From assembly GCF_051535235.1 (NCBI RefSeq), contig NZ_JBPPLZ010000005.1, forward strand, positions 186,001 through 250,000: a stretch of DNA of 64,000 nt, read 5' to 3'. Under the pieces are notes generated by a model. The model saw only the letters and a program-made list of their open reading frames with translations, was not told the origin of the DNA and made no database searches. Source of the DNA: Nitrobacter sp051535235. Its GTDB lineage: Bacteria > Pseudomonadota > Alphaproteobacteria > Rhizobiales > Xanthobacteraceae. The translations under genes were made by a program, and so were the position numbers. Of this stretch, positions 19,839-28,231 are shown in pieces. Numbering within the stretch: the stretch's first letter is position 1; every line of letters begins with the position of its first letter.

Positions 19839-20624
19839 ATGGCCATGAGCACGTTCGAGCACATCGTCGTCGAGAGAAAGGACGCGGTCGGCATCATCAG
19901 GCTGAACCGGCCGAAAATGCTCAATGCGCTGTCATTCGCGGTGTTTCGCGAAATCGCGGCCGCGGTGGACGATCTCGAGGCCGACGACGGCGTCGGCTGC
20001 ATCCTGATCACCGGCAATGAAAAGGCTTTCGCCGCCGGCGCCGACATCAAGGAAATGCAGCCGAAAACCTTCATCGATATGTTCGGCGAGGATTTCCAGG
20101 CAATCGGCAGCAATCGCGTCGCCGCCTGCCGCAAGCCGACCATCGCGGCGGTGAGCGGCTACGCGCTCGGCGGCGGCTGCGAACTCGCCATGATGTGCGA
20201 CGTTATCATCGCCTCCGATACCGCGAAATTCGGTCAGCCCGAAATCACCCTTGGCACCATTCCCGGCATCGGCGGCACGCAGCGCCTGACCCGCGCCGTC
20301 GGCAAGGCCAAGGCGATGGACCTCTGTCTCACCGGTCGGATGATGGACGCGGCGGAAGCCGAGCGGTCGGGTCTTGTGAGCCGCATCGTACCCGTCGACA
20401 GACTGATGGACGAGGCGATCGCCGCCGCCGAGAAGATCGCTTCAATGTCCCGTCCTGCCGCGGCGATGGCCAAGAGCGCCGTCAATCGCGCGTTCGAGAC
20501 GACGCTGTCGGAAGGCATGAACGTCGAACGCGACCTGTTCCGCTCGACCTTCGCGCTGGAAGATCGCGCCGAAGGCATGGCGGCGTTCGTCGAGAAGCGC
20601 AAGCCGGCGAACAAGAACAGATAA
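19839..20624 (+). CDS. enoyl-CoA hydratase (crotonase family)
   Basis: The 261-residue enzyme adds water to trans-2-enoyl-CoA in fatty acid beta-oxidation. Both catalytic glutamates are present: Glu115 in GYALGGGCELAMMCD and Glu135 in FGQPEITLGTIPGIGGTQR; the oxyanion loop is FAAGADIKEM. It is close to EchA/FadB1-type hydratases in length. ATG 19839 follows gggagaagcggg; ATG 19845, two codons later, is equally possible. The longer open frame to 19653 is not conserved-looking. Its neighbours give no operon; it is convergent with a CoA hydrolase/transferase gene. Confidence 0.94.
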   Translation: MAMSTFEHIVVERKDAVGIIRLNRPKMLNALSFAVFREIAAAVDDLEADDGVGCILITGNEKAFAAGADIKEMQPKTFIDMFGEDFQAIGSNRVAACRKPTIAAVSGYALGGGCELAMMCDVIIASDTAKFGQPEITLGTIPGIGGTQRLTRAVGKAKAMDLCLTGRMMDAAEAERSGLVSRIVPVDRLMDEAIAAAEKIASMSRPAAAMAKSAVNRAFETTLSEGMNVERDLFRSTFALEDRAEGMAAFVEKRKPANKNR

Positions 20625-20725
20625 CGGAAACGCCTACCCTCCCCGTACAGACGCCGCCATAGCGGGCTTGACGCGCGTATCCATCTATCTTCGCGATATT
20701 CTTTGGACCATCGCCTTGACGAGAA

Positions 20726-22576
20726 CTATTTCCCGCTGCTCCGCTTCAACGCGCCGTTGAGCAGCGCACGATAAAGCCTGTCCGAAAACCTGTTCGGATG
20801 ATCGAGCCCCATGCGCGCCAGCGCGGGCTGTATCGACGCATCACCGGGGCGCAATCCCTCCATCAGCAAACCGGCAAGAGCCAATGGCGAACGCGATGCG
20901 TCACGCAAGGATTCAAGCGCGGGGATCAGCCGCTGCTCGACCTCGGTGAAATCGCTACCGAACGGAAACGCCGGCAGCAGGCCAGCCACCTGCGCGGGCT
21001 TCAACGCGGCGGCGATACGCGCCGGCGTATTGTCGCAATGCACTACGGGAATCCGGTGATCGCGCGGCAGCTTTCCGGCGTCGACCGCCTGCCGCATCAA
21101 CTGGTCCTGGAAGCGCGAGTCCGCGACGTTGAGCATCGCCGCGATCACCTCGGCATCCGACTTGCCGCGCAGGTCCGCCACGCCGTATTCGGTGACCACG
21201 ATATCGCGCAGGTGGCGCGGGATGGTGCCATGACCATAGGACCAGCGGATGTTCGACACCACGCCGTGCTTCTCGCGCCGCGTCGATTCCAGCGTGAGGA
21301 TCGAGCGCGCGCCTTCGAGCGCGAAGGCCTGCGCGACGAAATTGTACTGACCGCCGACGCCGCTCACCACCTGGCCGTTGTCGAGGCCGTCGGAGATCGC
21401 GGCGCCCATCAGCGTCGCCATCATGGCGTTGTTGACGAAGCGCGCATCGACGCGGGCGCGGCGCCTGACGGCCTCGTCGCCGTACAATTCGTTGGTGAAG
21501 GACACCGCCGTCATCTGGATGCGCGCGCGCTGCGCGGGCGCCATCTCGCGCAAGGCGCGGTAGAATGATTGCGGACCCAGAAAGAACGCGCCGTGCAGAA
21601 CAGCGCCATCGACCTCGCGCCTGAGCACGCCGGCCTGGATCAGCCCGAGGAACGCCTCGAACACCATTTCGCTGACGCCATAAAGACCGGTCGCGAACGG
21701 CGTGGTTTCTTTCATCGCGCTATTCGGCGCGAGCCGCGCCGCGATGTCGCGAAACCGCGCGTTGTCGCGATGACGCAGGATCAGGCTTTGCGCCAGCGCG
21801 TCACCGACCTGGCCAATGCCGATCTGCAACGTGCCGCCGTCCTTGATGAGCCCCGCCGCGTGCAGACCGATGGCGTACTTGATATCCGACACGGGCTCGG
21901 ACGGCGGCGCGAACAGCGGAAAATCGGTCTCGGGGCTGTCCAGGATGGCGCTGAATTCGCCGGCCGGCAGGTCGCCTGCGCCGGGCATGAACGGCAGTTG
22001 CGAATTGACCTGTCCCACCAGCTTGAACGACGCCCGGCCGGCGGCACGGGCATGCAGCAGGTCGAGCGTGGTGTCCGTGTTGCAGCTCAGACTGTAGCGC
22101 GTCTCGCCGTTCACGACGCGTTTGGCCACGAGCTGGGTGATAACGTTGAGGCCACGGTCGAGGATGTAGGATGCGGCGTGGGTATAATTGGCGGCGATGT
22201 AGTGTTGCTGGGCATAGGCGTTGCGCAGCCACTTGCCCGCCAGGAAGAAGAATTCGGTGACCTTGATGTTCGGCGGCAGTTCGCCTTTGTGCAAGGCGGC
22301 GGCGTAATCGAGGTCCGGCCAGCCGCCGAACAGGCGCTCAATCACAGGGGCGATGAATCGCTTTTCCAACTCGCTCGACGGCCGCGGTTTCTCCAGCGTC
22401 AGCGCCGAAAAGAAAGTCAGGTCGAGATTGCGATCGGCTGCGGCGCGCCGATAAAGCTCATTGATGATATGATTGGCCTTGCCGAGCCCGAGCGGCAACC
22501 CCACCATCAGATGGGAGCCGACATCGCGAATGATGTCGTCGACGATCGCGGCGGGATCGGTGAAAATTTTGGGCAT
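20726..22576 (-). CDS. acetyl-CoA hydrolase/transferase family protein
   Basis: The 616-residue product belongs to the acetyl-CoA hydrolase / 4-hydroxybutyrate CoA-transferase group. Recognisable segments are VGLPLGLGKANHIINELYRR at the start, GTLQIGIGQVGDALAQSLIL, the VVSGVGGQYNFVAQAFALEGARSIL region and DIVVTEYGVADLRGKSDAEV, where family members bind the CoA and form the thioester. It is longer than typical (about 430-550) by extra N-terminal sequence. The frame opens at TTG 22582, but ATG 22576 is the more likely start. Substrate is not predictable; butyryl, acetyl and propionyl groups are all used in the family. Confidence 0.88.
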   Translation of the reverse strand: MPKIFTDPAAIVDDIIRDVGSHLMVGLPLGLGKANHIINELYRRAAADRNLDLTFFSALTLEKPRPSSELEKRFIAPVIERLFGGWPDLDYAAALHKGELPPNIKVTEFFFLAGKWLRNAYAQQHYIAANYTHAASYILDRGLNVITQLVAKRVVNGETRYSLSCNTDTTLDLLHARAAGRASFKLVGQVNSQLPFMPGAGDLPAGEFSAILDSPETDFPLFAPPSEPVSDIKYAIGLHAAGLIKDGGTLQIGIGQVGDALAQSLILRHRDNARFRDIAARLAPNSAMKETTPFATGLYGVSEMVFEAFLGLIQAGVLRREVDGAVLHGAFFLGPQSFYRALREMAPAQRARIQMTAVSFTNELYGDEAVRRRARVDARFVNNAMMATLMGAAISDGLDNGQVVSGVGGQYNFVAQAFALEGARSILTLESTRREKHGVVSNIRWSYGHGTIPRHLRDIVVTEYGVADLRGKSDAEVIAAMLNVADSRFQDQLMRQAVDAGKLPRDHRIPVVHCDNTPARIAAALKPAQVAGLLPAFPFGSDFTEVEQRLIPALESLRDASRSPLALAGLLMEGLRPGDASIQPALARMGLDHPNRFSDRLYRALLNGALKRSSGK

Positions 22577-22658
22577 CAGCAAATGGTCTGCATATCGATC
22601 AAATTCGGTACACCTTCCCGCCTTGCACGCTGCGGCCCTCGCCGCAACGATACCATCG

Positions 22659-23921
22659 TCATTCGTTCAAATCCCGGGACAGCACCAGCCGGTCGCGGCG
22701 ACGCGCTCTCACGCCTTTTGCTTCCAGGCCGGCAACAATGGCGCTGCCGTGCGCGGTGTCCTGCGCCTCGATCACCAGTTCGACTTCGGTCATGTTGGCG
22801 GACAGTGCGCTGAACAGGCGCTGATGCTGCACCTCGACGATATTGCCGCGGAGTTCTGCGATGATGCAGGCGAGTTCGGCCAGCGCGCCCGGCTTGTCGG
22901 ATATCTCCACCACGAGATCGATCAGCCGGCCGTCGCGCACCAGTCCGCGCATCAGCACGTTGGCGAGCGTGCGCGTGTCGATGTTGCCGCCGGAAATGAT
23001 CAACCCGACTTTCCGCCCCACAAACCGGGCGGGATTGCTCATCAGCGCCGCGAGCGCAGCCGCGCCCGCGCCTTCCGTCACGGTCTTCTCGATCTCCAGC
23101 ATCTGGATGACGGCTTTTTCGATCAGGCGCTCCGCCACCGTCATCACCTCGATGCCATATTCGCGCAGGATCGCCAGCGGCAGCGCGCCGACGTCGCGCA
23201 CCGCGATGCCTTCGGCGATGGTCGCGCCGCCGACCGAGACCGGGCGTCCGGCGAGATGCTGCGCCACTGCGGCGTAGGATTCCACCTCGACGCCGATCAC
23301 CTCGACGGCCGACGCATGGTTCGCCGCCGCGATTGCGCAGCCCGCGACCAGTCCTCCGCCACCCACCGGCGTGAGAATGCAGTCGAGGGTGGGCTGATCC
23401 TCCAGCATCTCGATCGCCACCGTGCCCTGCCCCGCGATCACGGCCGGATCGTTATAGGGATGGACAAAGACGAGATTTTCGTCCGCGGCCAGTTGCCGGG
23501 CAAAGGCGGCGGATTCCGCCAGAATCTCACCCTCAAGCCGCACCCGCGCTCCGAGCTTCCTCGTCCGCGACACCTTCACGAACGGCGTCGATTTCGGCAT
23601 CACAATGGTGGCGGCGATGCCGAGGTTGTGGGCATGATAGGCGACGCCCTGCGCGTGGTTGCCGGCGGACATGGCGATGACGCCGCGCTTCGTCTCCTCA
23701 GGCGACAGCGTGAGCAGCTTGTTGGCGGCGCCGCGCTCCTTGAAGGACGCAACGAACTGCTGGTTTTCCAGCTTGAGCCAGACCTCGGCGCCGCTGATAT
23801 CGGACAGCGTGCGCGAATGAACCAGGGGCGTGCGGATCACCCGGCCGGCGAGACGGTCCGCGGCCGCCCGCAGATCCGCCACGCCGATGGATTTGCCGTG
23901 CTCTGCATCGCTCATTTTCAT
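22659..23921 (-). CDS. ilvA: threonine ammonia-lyase (threonine dehydratase)
   Basis: A PLP enzyme deaminating threonine to 2-oxobutanoate. The PLP lysine is Lys61 in VASFKERGA; the phosphate-binding loop is SAGNHAQGVA, and a tetraglycine-like PVGGGGLVAG follows. Residues about 335-420 form an ACT domain (RLIDLVVEISDKPGALAELA), which suggests control by an amino acid. At 420 residues with a single ACT domain it could be biosynthetic (IlvA) or catabolic (TdcB-like); 2-oxobutanoate can give propionyl-CoA, which links loosely with the mutase operon. ATG 23915 is an alternative start. Confidence 0.9.
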   Translation of the reverse strand: MKMSDAEHGKSIGVADLRAAADRLAGRVIRTPLVHSRTLSDISGAEVWLKLENQQFVASFKERGAANKLLTLSPEETKRGVIAMSAGNHAQGVAYHAHNLGIAATIVMPKSTPFVKVSRTRKLGARVRLEGEILAESAAFARQLAADENLVFVHPYNDPAVIAGQGTVAIEMLEDQPTLDCILTPVGGGGLVAGCAIAAANHASAVEVIGVEVESYAAVAQHLAGRPVSVGGATIAEGIAVRDVGALPLAILREYGIEVMTVAERLIEKAVIQMLEIEKTVTEGAGAAALAALMSNPARFVGRKVGLIISGGNIDTRTLANVLMRGLVRDGRLIDLVVEISDKPGALAELACIIAELRGNIVEVQHQRLFSALSANMTEVELVIEAQDTAHGSAIVAGLEAKGVRARRRDRLVLSRDLNE

Positions 23922-24243
23922 CCCTCGTGAATGGTCGAACGCGGGTTTATGCTACCTGCGAGAAATTCGAAACAGGTATCGTCGGCGGCCTCGCCTTGTC
24001 CGCGCGAGGCGGAGATCAGAGGAAATGGCGCTCCGGGTCAGGTTCGTGGAAACCGCCGGCGACATAGTCGCCGACCGCAGCCCTGCTTTCGCGCAAAAAG
24101 CATACCGACGCATTAATATTTTGCGATGCTGGGGCCACAACAGCCGGCGCCGGGAGGCCATCGCCCCGCCGGGACCGGCGCGGCGCGTGACAAACGGCGT
24201 CGGCCGTCGTCCATGATTTACGCGCCGAACGCAAGGAGCTCGA
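23922..24243. other. intergenic region upstream of ilvA and the small membrane protein
   Basis: These 322 bases between divergent genes show no convincing frame. A short A/T-rich stretch (attaatattttgc around 24113-24125) may belong to a promoter. Nothing else is supported. Confidence 0.5.
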
Positions 24244-24531
24244 ATGTCCGCCATTGATCCTTTGACCGCTGCGGGTGTCGTCCTGGCCACCGCGGCAACC
24301 GACGCCGTCTATGTGATGTTCACCTCGGCCGTGGTGGCGCGGCGGCGGGTGCCGGCGGCGACCTGGAGCAGCGTCTGGTACCTGCTCTCGTCCTTCGCGG
24401 TGATCAGCTATACCGAGAACTGGGTCTATGTGGTCTTCGCCGCGGTCGGCTCCTGGCTCGGGGCGTTCGCCACCATCACCTTCCTGCACCGCCCGCCCGG
24501 CGGACCGCCGGTCGGCGCGTCGGTGGAGTGA
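24244..24531 (+). CDS. small three-helix membrane protein of unknown function
   Basis: The 95-residue product contains three hydrophobic helices, about residues 8-31 (AGVVLATAATDAVYVMFTSA), 41-57 (WSSVWYLLSSFAVISYT) and 59-81 (NWVYVVFAAVGSWLGAFATI), ending in a Pro/Gly-rich tail. A strong ribosome site, aaggagctcga, precedes ATG 24244, and the composition differs clearly from chance frames. I do not recognise a family. It stands alone between ilvA and a repeat. Confidence 0.75.
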   Translation: MSAIDPLTAAGVVLATAATDAVYVMFTSAVVARRRVPAATWSSVWYLLSSFAVISYTENWVYVVFAAVGSWLGAFATITFLHRPPGGPPVGASVE

Positions 24532-24570
24532 ACGGAGCAAGACGATCTACGAATCGTCGATCGTTCTCGT

Positions 24571-24695
24571 CGTCATTCCGGGGCGCGTCGAAGGCGCGAA
24601 CCCGGAATCCAGTCGTCAATGATTCCCGGATGACCGGATTCCCGATGCGCAATTGCGCATCTGTGATCGCCGCTGAGGCGGCGTCCGGAATGACG
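24571..24695. repeat. intergenic repeat with gtcattccgg / ccggaatgac ends
   Basis: The outer arms cgtcattccgg (24571-24581) and ccggaatgacg (24685-24695) are inverted. Inside are ggcgcgtcgaaggcgcgaac, cccggaatcc and tgcgcaattgcgca, the last a perfect palindrome. This is a dispersed Bradyrhizobiaceae-type palindromic element next to the dnaE2 stop. Confidence 0.75.
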
Positions 24696-24706
24696 TGGAG
24701 AGGCCC

Positions 24707-27700
24707 TCAATGAAAATCCCGCGAGCGCGGCAGGATGCGCACATTGCGCGGATGGCGGATGCGTTGCGCCGGATTGTCAGGATGATCGCGACGATCATCG
24801 TTGAGCGGTTCGGCCGGTGCAGCCGGCGACGGCAGCGGATGCCTGGGGACAAGCGCGTCGTTCGCCAGATGCATCAGTTCCGTGGAGCGATCGGTCAGTT
24901 GATCCGCGACCAGATGCACGACCTGCTCCGGGCTGCTCTGGATAGTGCCCTCCACCTCGATCAGCCGCGCCCCCATCACCTCCTTGCGATAACGCTCCAT
25001 GATCTTCGGCCACACCACGATATTGGCGATGCCGGTCTCGTCCTCCAGCGTCATGAATACGACGCCCTTGGCGCTGCCCGGCCGTTGCCGCACCAGCACC
25101 ACACCCGCGCATCTGACGCGGCGCTTGTCATTGGCATGCGAGACCTCGGCACAACTGACCACGCGCTCGCGGATGAACATCGCGCGCAGAAATTCCATCG
25201 GATGCCCCTTCAGCGACAACCGCACGGTCTGATAATCGGCGACCACCTGCTCCGGCAGCGGCATCGCGGGCAGCGGCGCGGCATGTTCGTCCGGCAATTC
25301 GCGCGCGATGGCATGCTCGAACAGCGGCAGCGGCACATCGTCCGGCAGACGCCGCACCGCCCACAACGCCGCGCGGCGGTCGAACCCGAGCGAGCGAAAG
25401 GCGTCGGCATCGGCCAGCAGGATCAGCGCGCGCTTCGGCAGTTTCGTATCACGGGCGAAATCCTCAATGGAGGTGAAGGGCCGCCGCCAGCGCGCGGCGA
25501 CGATCCGCTCGCCCCAGTCGTCGGATGTCAGCGAAGAAGAAGATAACTGTTCTTGAGACGGCTGGTTTGAAGTCCCAATCCACGCATTGCCTGCTCTCTC
25601 CCCCCTTGTGGGGGAGAGGTGGAGAGAGGGGTATCTCAAGCACCGGTCTTGTAGCTCACCCCCCTCCCTTTCCCTCCCCCATAAGGGGGAAGGGAACAAT
25701 TCCTCATCGGTCGCCTGCTGCTCGCCCCTCTCCTCATCCTTATCAACCCACTTGAACCCGTCGATCTGGCGGAAGCCGAGCCGCACCGCGTGATGCGCGC
25801 CCACGCGTTCCTCCAGAGTGTTCTGCGAATGGCTGAATGAAACATCGACCGGCCGCACCTCGACGCCGTTCTTGCGGGCATCGCCGACGATCTGCGCCGG
25901 CGCGTAAAAACCCATCGGCTGCGAATTCAGCAAGGAACAGCAGAACGCGTCGGGATGAAAATGCTTCAGCCACGATGAGACGTAGACGAGTTGCGCAAAA
26001 CTCGCCGCGTGGCTTTCGGGAAAGCCATAAGAGCCGAATCCCTTGATCTGCTCGAAACAGTTTTTCGCGAACACCGGATCGTAGCCGCGCGCGATCATGC
26101 TGTTGACCATCTTCTCCTGGAAGGAGCCGATGGTGCCCACGTTGCGGAACGTGGCCATGGCGCGACGTAACCCATTCGCCTCTTCCGAGGTGAATTTCGC
26201 GGCGACGATGGCGATGCGCATCGCCTGTTCCTGAAACAGCGGCACGCCCAGCGTGCGTTTCAGAACATTCCGCAATTCATCCTTGTCGCCACCCTTCGGA
26301 TAGGGATACGCGATCTTGTCGGAATCCATGGCGCGCCGCTTCAGGTAGGGATGCACCATGTCGCCCTGGATCGGTCCCGGCCGGACGATGGCGACCTCGA
26401 TGACGAGATCGTAGAACGTGCGCGGCCTCAAGCGCGGCAGCATGTTCATCTGCGCCCGGCTCTCGACCTGGAACACGCCGAGGGATTCGCCACGGCACAG
26501 CATGTCGTAGACCGGCTTCTCATCCTGCGGGATCGTCGCCAACTCCCATCGCTCGCCCTTGTGATCCGCGATCAGGTCAAAACACTTGCGGATGCAGGTC
26601 AGCATGCCGAGCGCCAGCACGTCGACCTTCATCATCCGGAGCGCGTCGACATCGTCCTTGTCCCACTCGATGAAGGTGCGGTCGTCCATCGCCGCATTCC
26701 CAATCGGAACGTAAGTGTCGAGCCGGTCCTGCGTCAGCACGTAACCGCCGACATGTTGCGACAGGTGACGCGGAAAGCCGATCAGTTCGGTGGCAAGTTC
26801 GACGGCGCGGCGCACCATGGGGTTTTGCGGATCGAATCCGGCCTGCCTGACCTGCATGTCGCTGACATCGTCGCCCCAGCTTCCCCAGACCGTATCGGCG
26901 AGCGCCGCCGTGACATCCTCGGTCAGGCCCAGCGCCTTGCCCACGTCGCGGATGGCGCTGCGCGGCCGATAGTGAATGACGGTGGCGATGATCGCGGCGC
27001 GGTGACGGCCGTAGCGGCGGTAGACATATTGCATGACCTCCTCGCGGCGCGAATGCTCGAAATCGACGTCGATATCGGGCGGCTCCAGCCGCTCCTTGGA
27101 AATGAAACGTTCGAACAGCAGATCGACCTTGGTGGGATCGACCGAGGTGATGCCAAGCACGTAGCACACGGCCGAATTCGCCGCCGAGCCGCGCCCCTGG
27201 CACAGGATGTTCTGCGCGCGCGCCCAGTGCACGATGTCATGCACGGTGAGGAAGTAATGGGCGTAGTCGAGTTCGGCGATCAGGTTCAATTCCTTGCGGA
27301 GAACTGTTTTCAGATCTTCATTCGCACCTCCCGGAAAATATGTTTCGACACCCGCCCACGTAAGGTCCTCCAGATGACGCTGCGCCGTCTTGCCCGGCGG
27401 CACCGGCTCGTCGGGATACTGGTATTTGAGCTGATCCAGCGAAAATTCGATGCGCGATGCGAACGTTACCGTCTCGGCGATCGCCTCCGGAATATCGCGA
27501 AACAGCACCGCCATCTCATGGGCAGGCTTCAGATGCCGCTCGGCGTTGGTGTCCAGCTTGCGACCGATGGCATCGATCGCAGCCTTTTCGCGGATGCAGG
27601 TCAGCACATCCTGCAAGGGACGGCGCGCGGGATGATGGTACAGCACCTCGTTGGTTGCGAGCAGCGGCACGCGCGCGGTGGTTGCGATCCGCTGCAATCG

Positions 27701-28231
27701 CAGCAGGCGGCGACGGTCGTCGCCGCGATAGAGCAGGCTTGCCGCGAGCCAGACGCCATCCGCGCTGCTCTGCCGCAATCGCTCCAGCACTTTCAGCGCG
27801 GCTGTCGTCTCGAAACGATGCGGCAAGGACAGCACGAGACACTGGCCTTCGGCAAACTCCAGCAAATCATCCAATGTCAGATGACATTCGCCCTTCTCCG
27901 CTACCAGCTTGCCTTTGCTGAGCAACTGACATAGCCGGCCATAGGCATCACGGTCGTGAGGATAAACGAGAATGTCTGGCGTCCCATCGATGAAAACGAG
28001 ACGCGATCCGATCAGCAGCCGCGGCTTGTAGCGGACTTTGGGATTTTCCAGTTCGGTATAAGCACGCACCACGCCCGCCAGCGTATTACGGTCGGCAATG
28101 CCAATCATCGGAAGGCGCAATTCGCTGGCCTGATGCACATACTCCTGCGGATGCGACCCGCCGTGCAGGAACGAGAAATTGGTCGTGATGCCGATTTCGG
28201 CATAGGCCGGACTATCGCGCGGATGCTTCAT
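24707..28231 (-). CDS. dnaE2: error-prone DNA polymerase DnaE2 (mutasome polymerase) with an in-frame repeat insertion
   Basis: DnaE2 is the C-family polymerase that copies damaged DNA with ImuA and ImuB. The 1174-residue protein has the PHP domain (NFSFLHGGSHPQEYVHQASE), the polymerase active site with PPDIDVDFEHSRREEVMQYV, the thumb/fingers, and a C-terminal OB fold (RRVRCAGVVLVRQRPGSAKG). Between FRQIDGFKWVDKDEERG and DWGERIVAARWRRPF, about residues 820-900, it carries extra sequence of which residues 843-882 translate a palindromic repeat. The loop is surface-exposed in related polymerases, so activity may persist. The ATG overlaps the imuB stop by four bases. Confidence 0.94.
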   Translation of the reverse strand: MKHPRDSPAYAEIGITTNFSFLHGGSHPQEYVHQASELRLPMIGIADRNTLAGVVRAYTELENPKVRYKPRLLIGSRLVFIDGTPDILVYPHDRDAYGRLCQLLSKGKLVAEKGECHLTLDDLLEFAEGQCLVLSLPHRFETTAALKVLERLRQSSADGVWLAASLLYRGDDRRRLLRLQRIATTARVPLLATNEVLYHHPARRPLQDVLTCIREKAAIDAIGRKLDTNAERHLKPAHEMAVLFRDIPEAIAETVTFASRIEFSLDQLKYQYPDEPVPPGKTAQRHLEDLTWAGVETYFPGGANEDLKTVLRKELNLIAELDYAHYFLTVHDIVHWARAQNILCQGRGSAANSAVCYVLGITSVDPTKVDLLFERFISKERLEPPDIDVDFEHSRREEVMQYVYRRYGRHRAAIIATVIHYRPRSAIRDVGKALGLTEDVTAALADTVWGSWGDDVSDMQVRQAGFDPQNPMVRRAVELATELIGFPRHLSQHVGGYVLTQDRLDTYVPIGNAAMDDRTFIEWDKDDVDALRMMKVDVLALGMLTCIRKCFDLIADHKGERWELATIPQDEKPVYDMLCRGESLGVFQVESRAQMNMLPRLRPRTFYDLVIEVAIVRPGPIQGDMVHPYLKRRAMDSDKIAYPYPKGGDKDELRNVLKRTLGVPLFQEQAMRIAIVAAKFTSEEANGLRRAMATFRNVGTIGSFQEKMVNSMIARGYDPVFAKNCFEQIKGFGSYGFPESHAASFAQLVYVSSWLKHFHPDAFCCSLLNSQPMGFYAPAQIVGDARKNGVEVRPVDVSFSHSQNTLEERVGAHHAVRLGFRQIDGFKWVDKDEERGEQQATDEELFPSPLWGREREGGELQDRCLRYPSLHLSPTRGERAGNAWIGTSNQPSQEQLSSSSLTSDDWGERIVAARWRRPFTSIEDFARDTKLPKRALILLADADAFRSLGFDRRAALWAVRRLPDDVPLPLFEHAIARELPDEHAAPLPAMPLPEQVVADYQTVRLSLKGHPMEFLRAMFIRERVVSCAEVSHANDKRRVRCAGVVLVRQRPGSAKGVVFMTLEDETGIANIVVWPKIMERYRKEVMGARLIEVEGTIQSSPEQVVHLVADQLTDRSTELMHLANDALVPRHPLPSPAAPAEPLNDDRRDHPDNPAQRIRHPRNVRILPRSRDFH
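25590..25706. repeat. palindromic element inserted in frame in dnaE2
   Basis: Bases 25596-25604 and 25610-25618 form a ctctccccc / gggggagag hairpin, and 25664-25698 a second imperfect one (ccctccctttccctccccc against gggggaaggga). Such polypyrimidine/polypurine palindromes are normally intergenic in Rhizobiales. The surrounding frame is open, giving FPSPLWGRE and LHLSPTRGERAG in the protein. Confidence 0.8.

Noticed and set aside
26351..27934. 527-codon plus-strand frame opposite dnaE2
   Set aside because: Antisense of the polymerase; no recognisable protein features.
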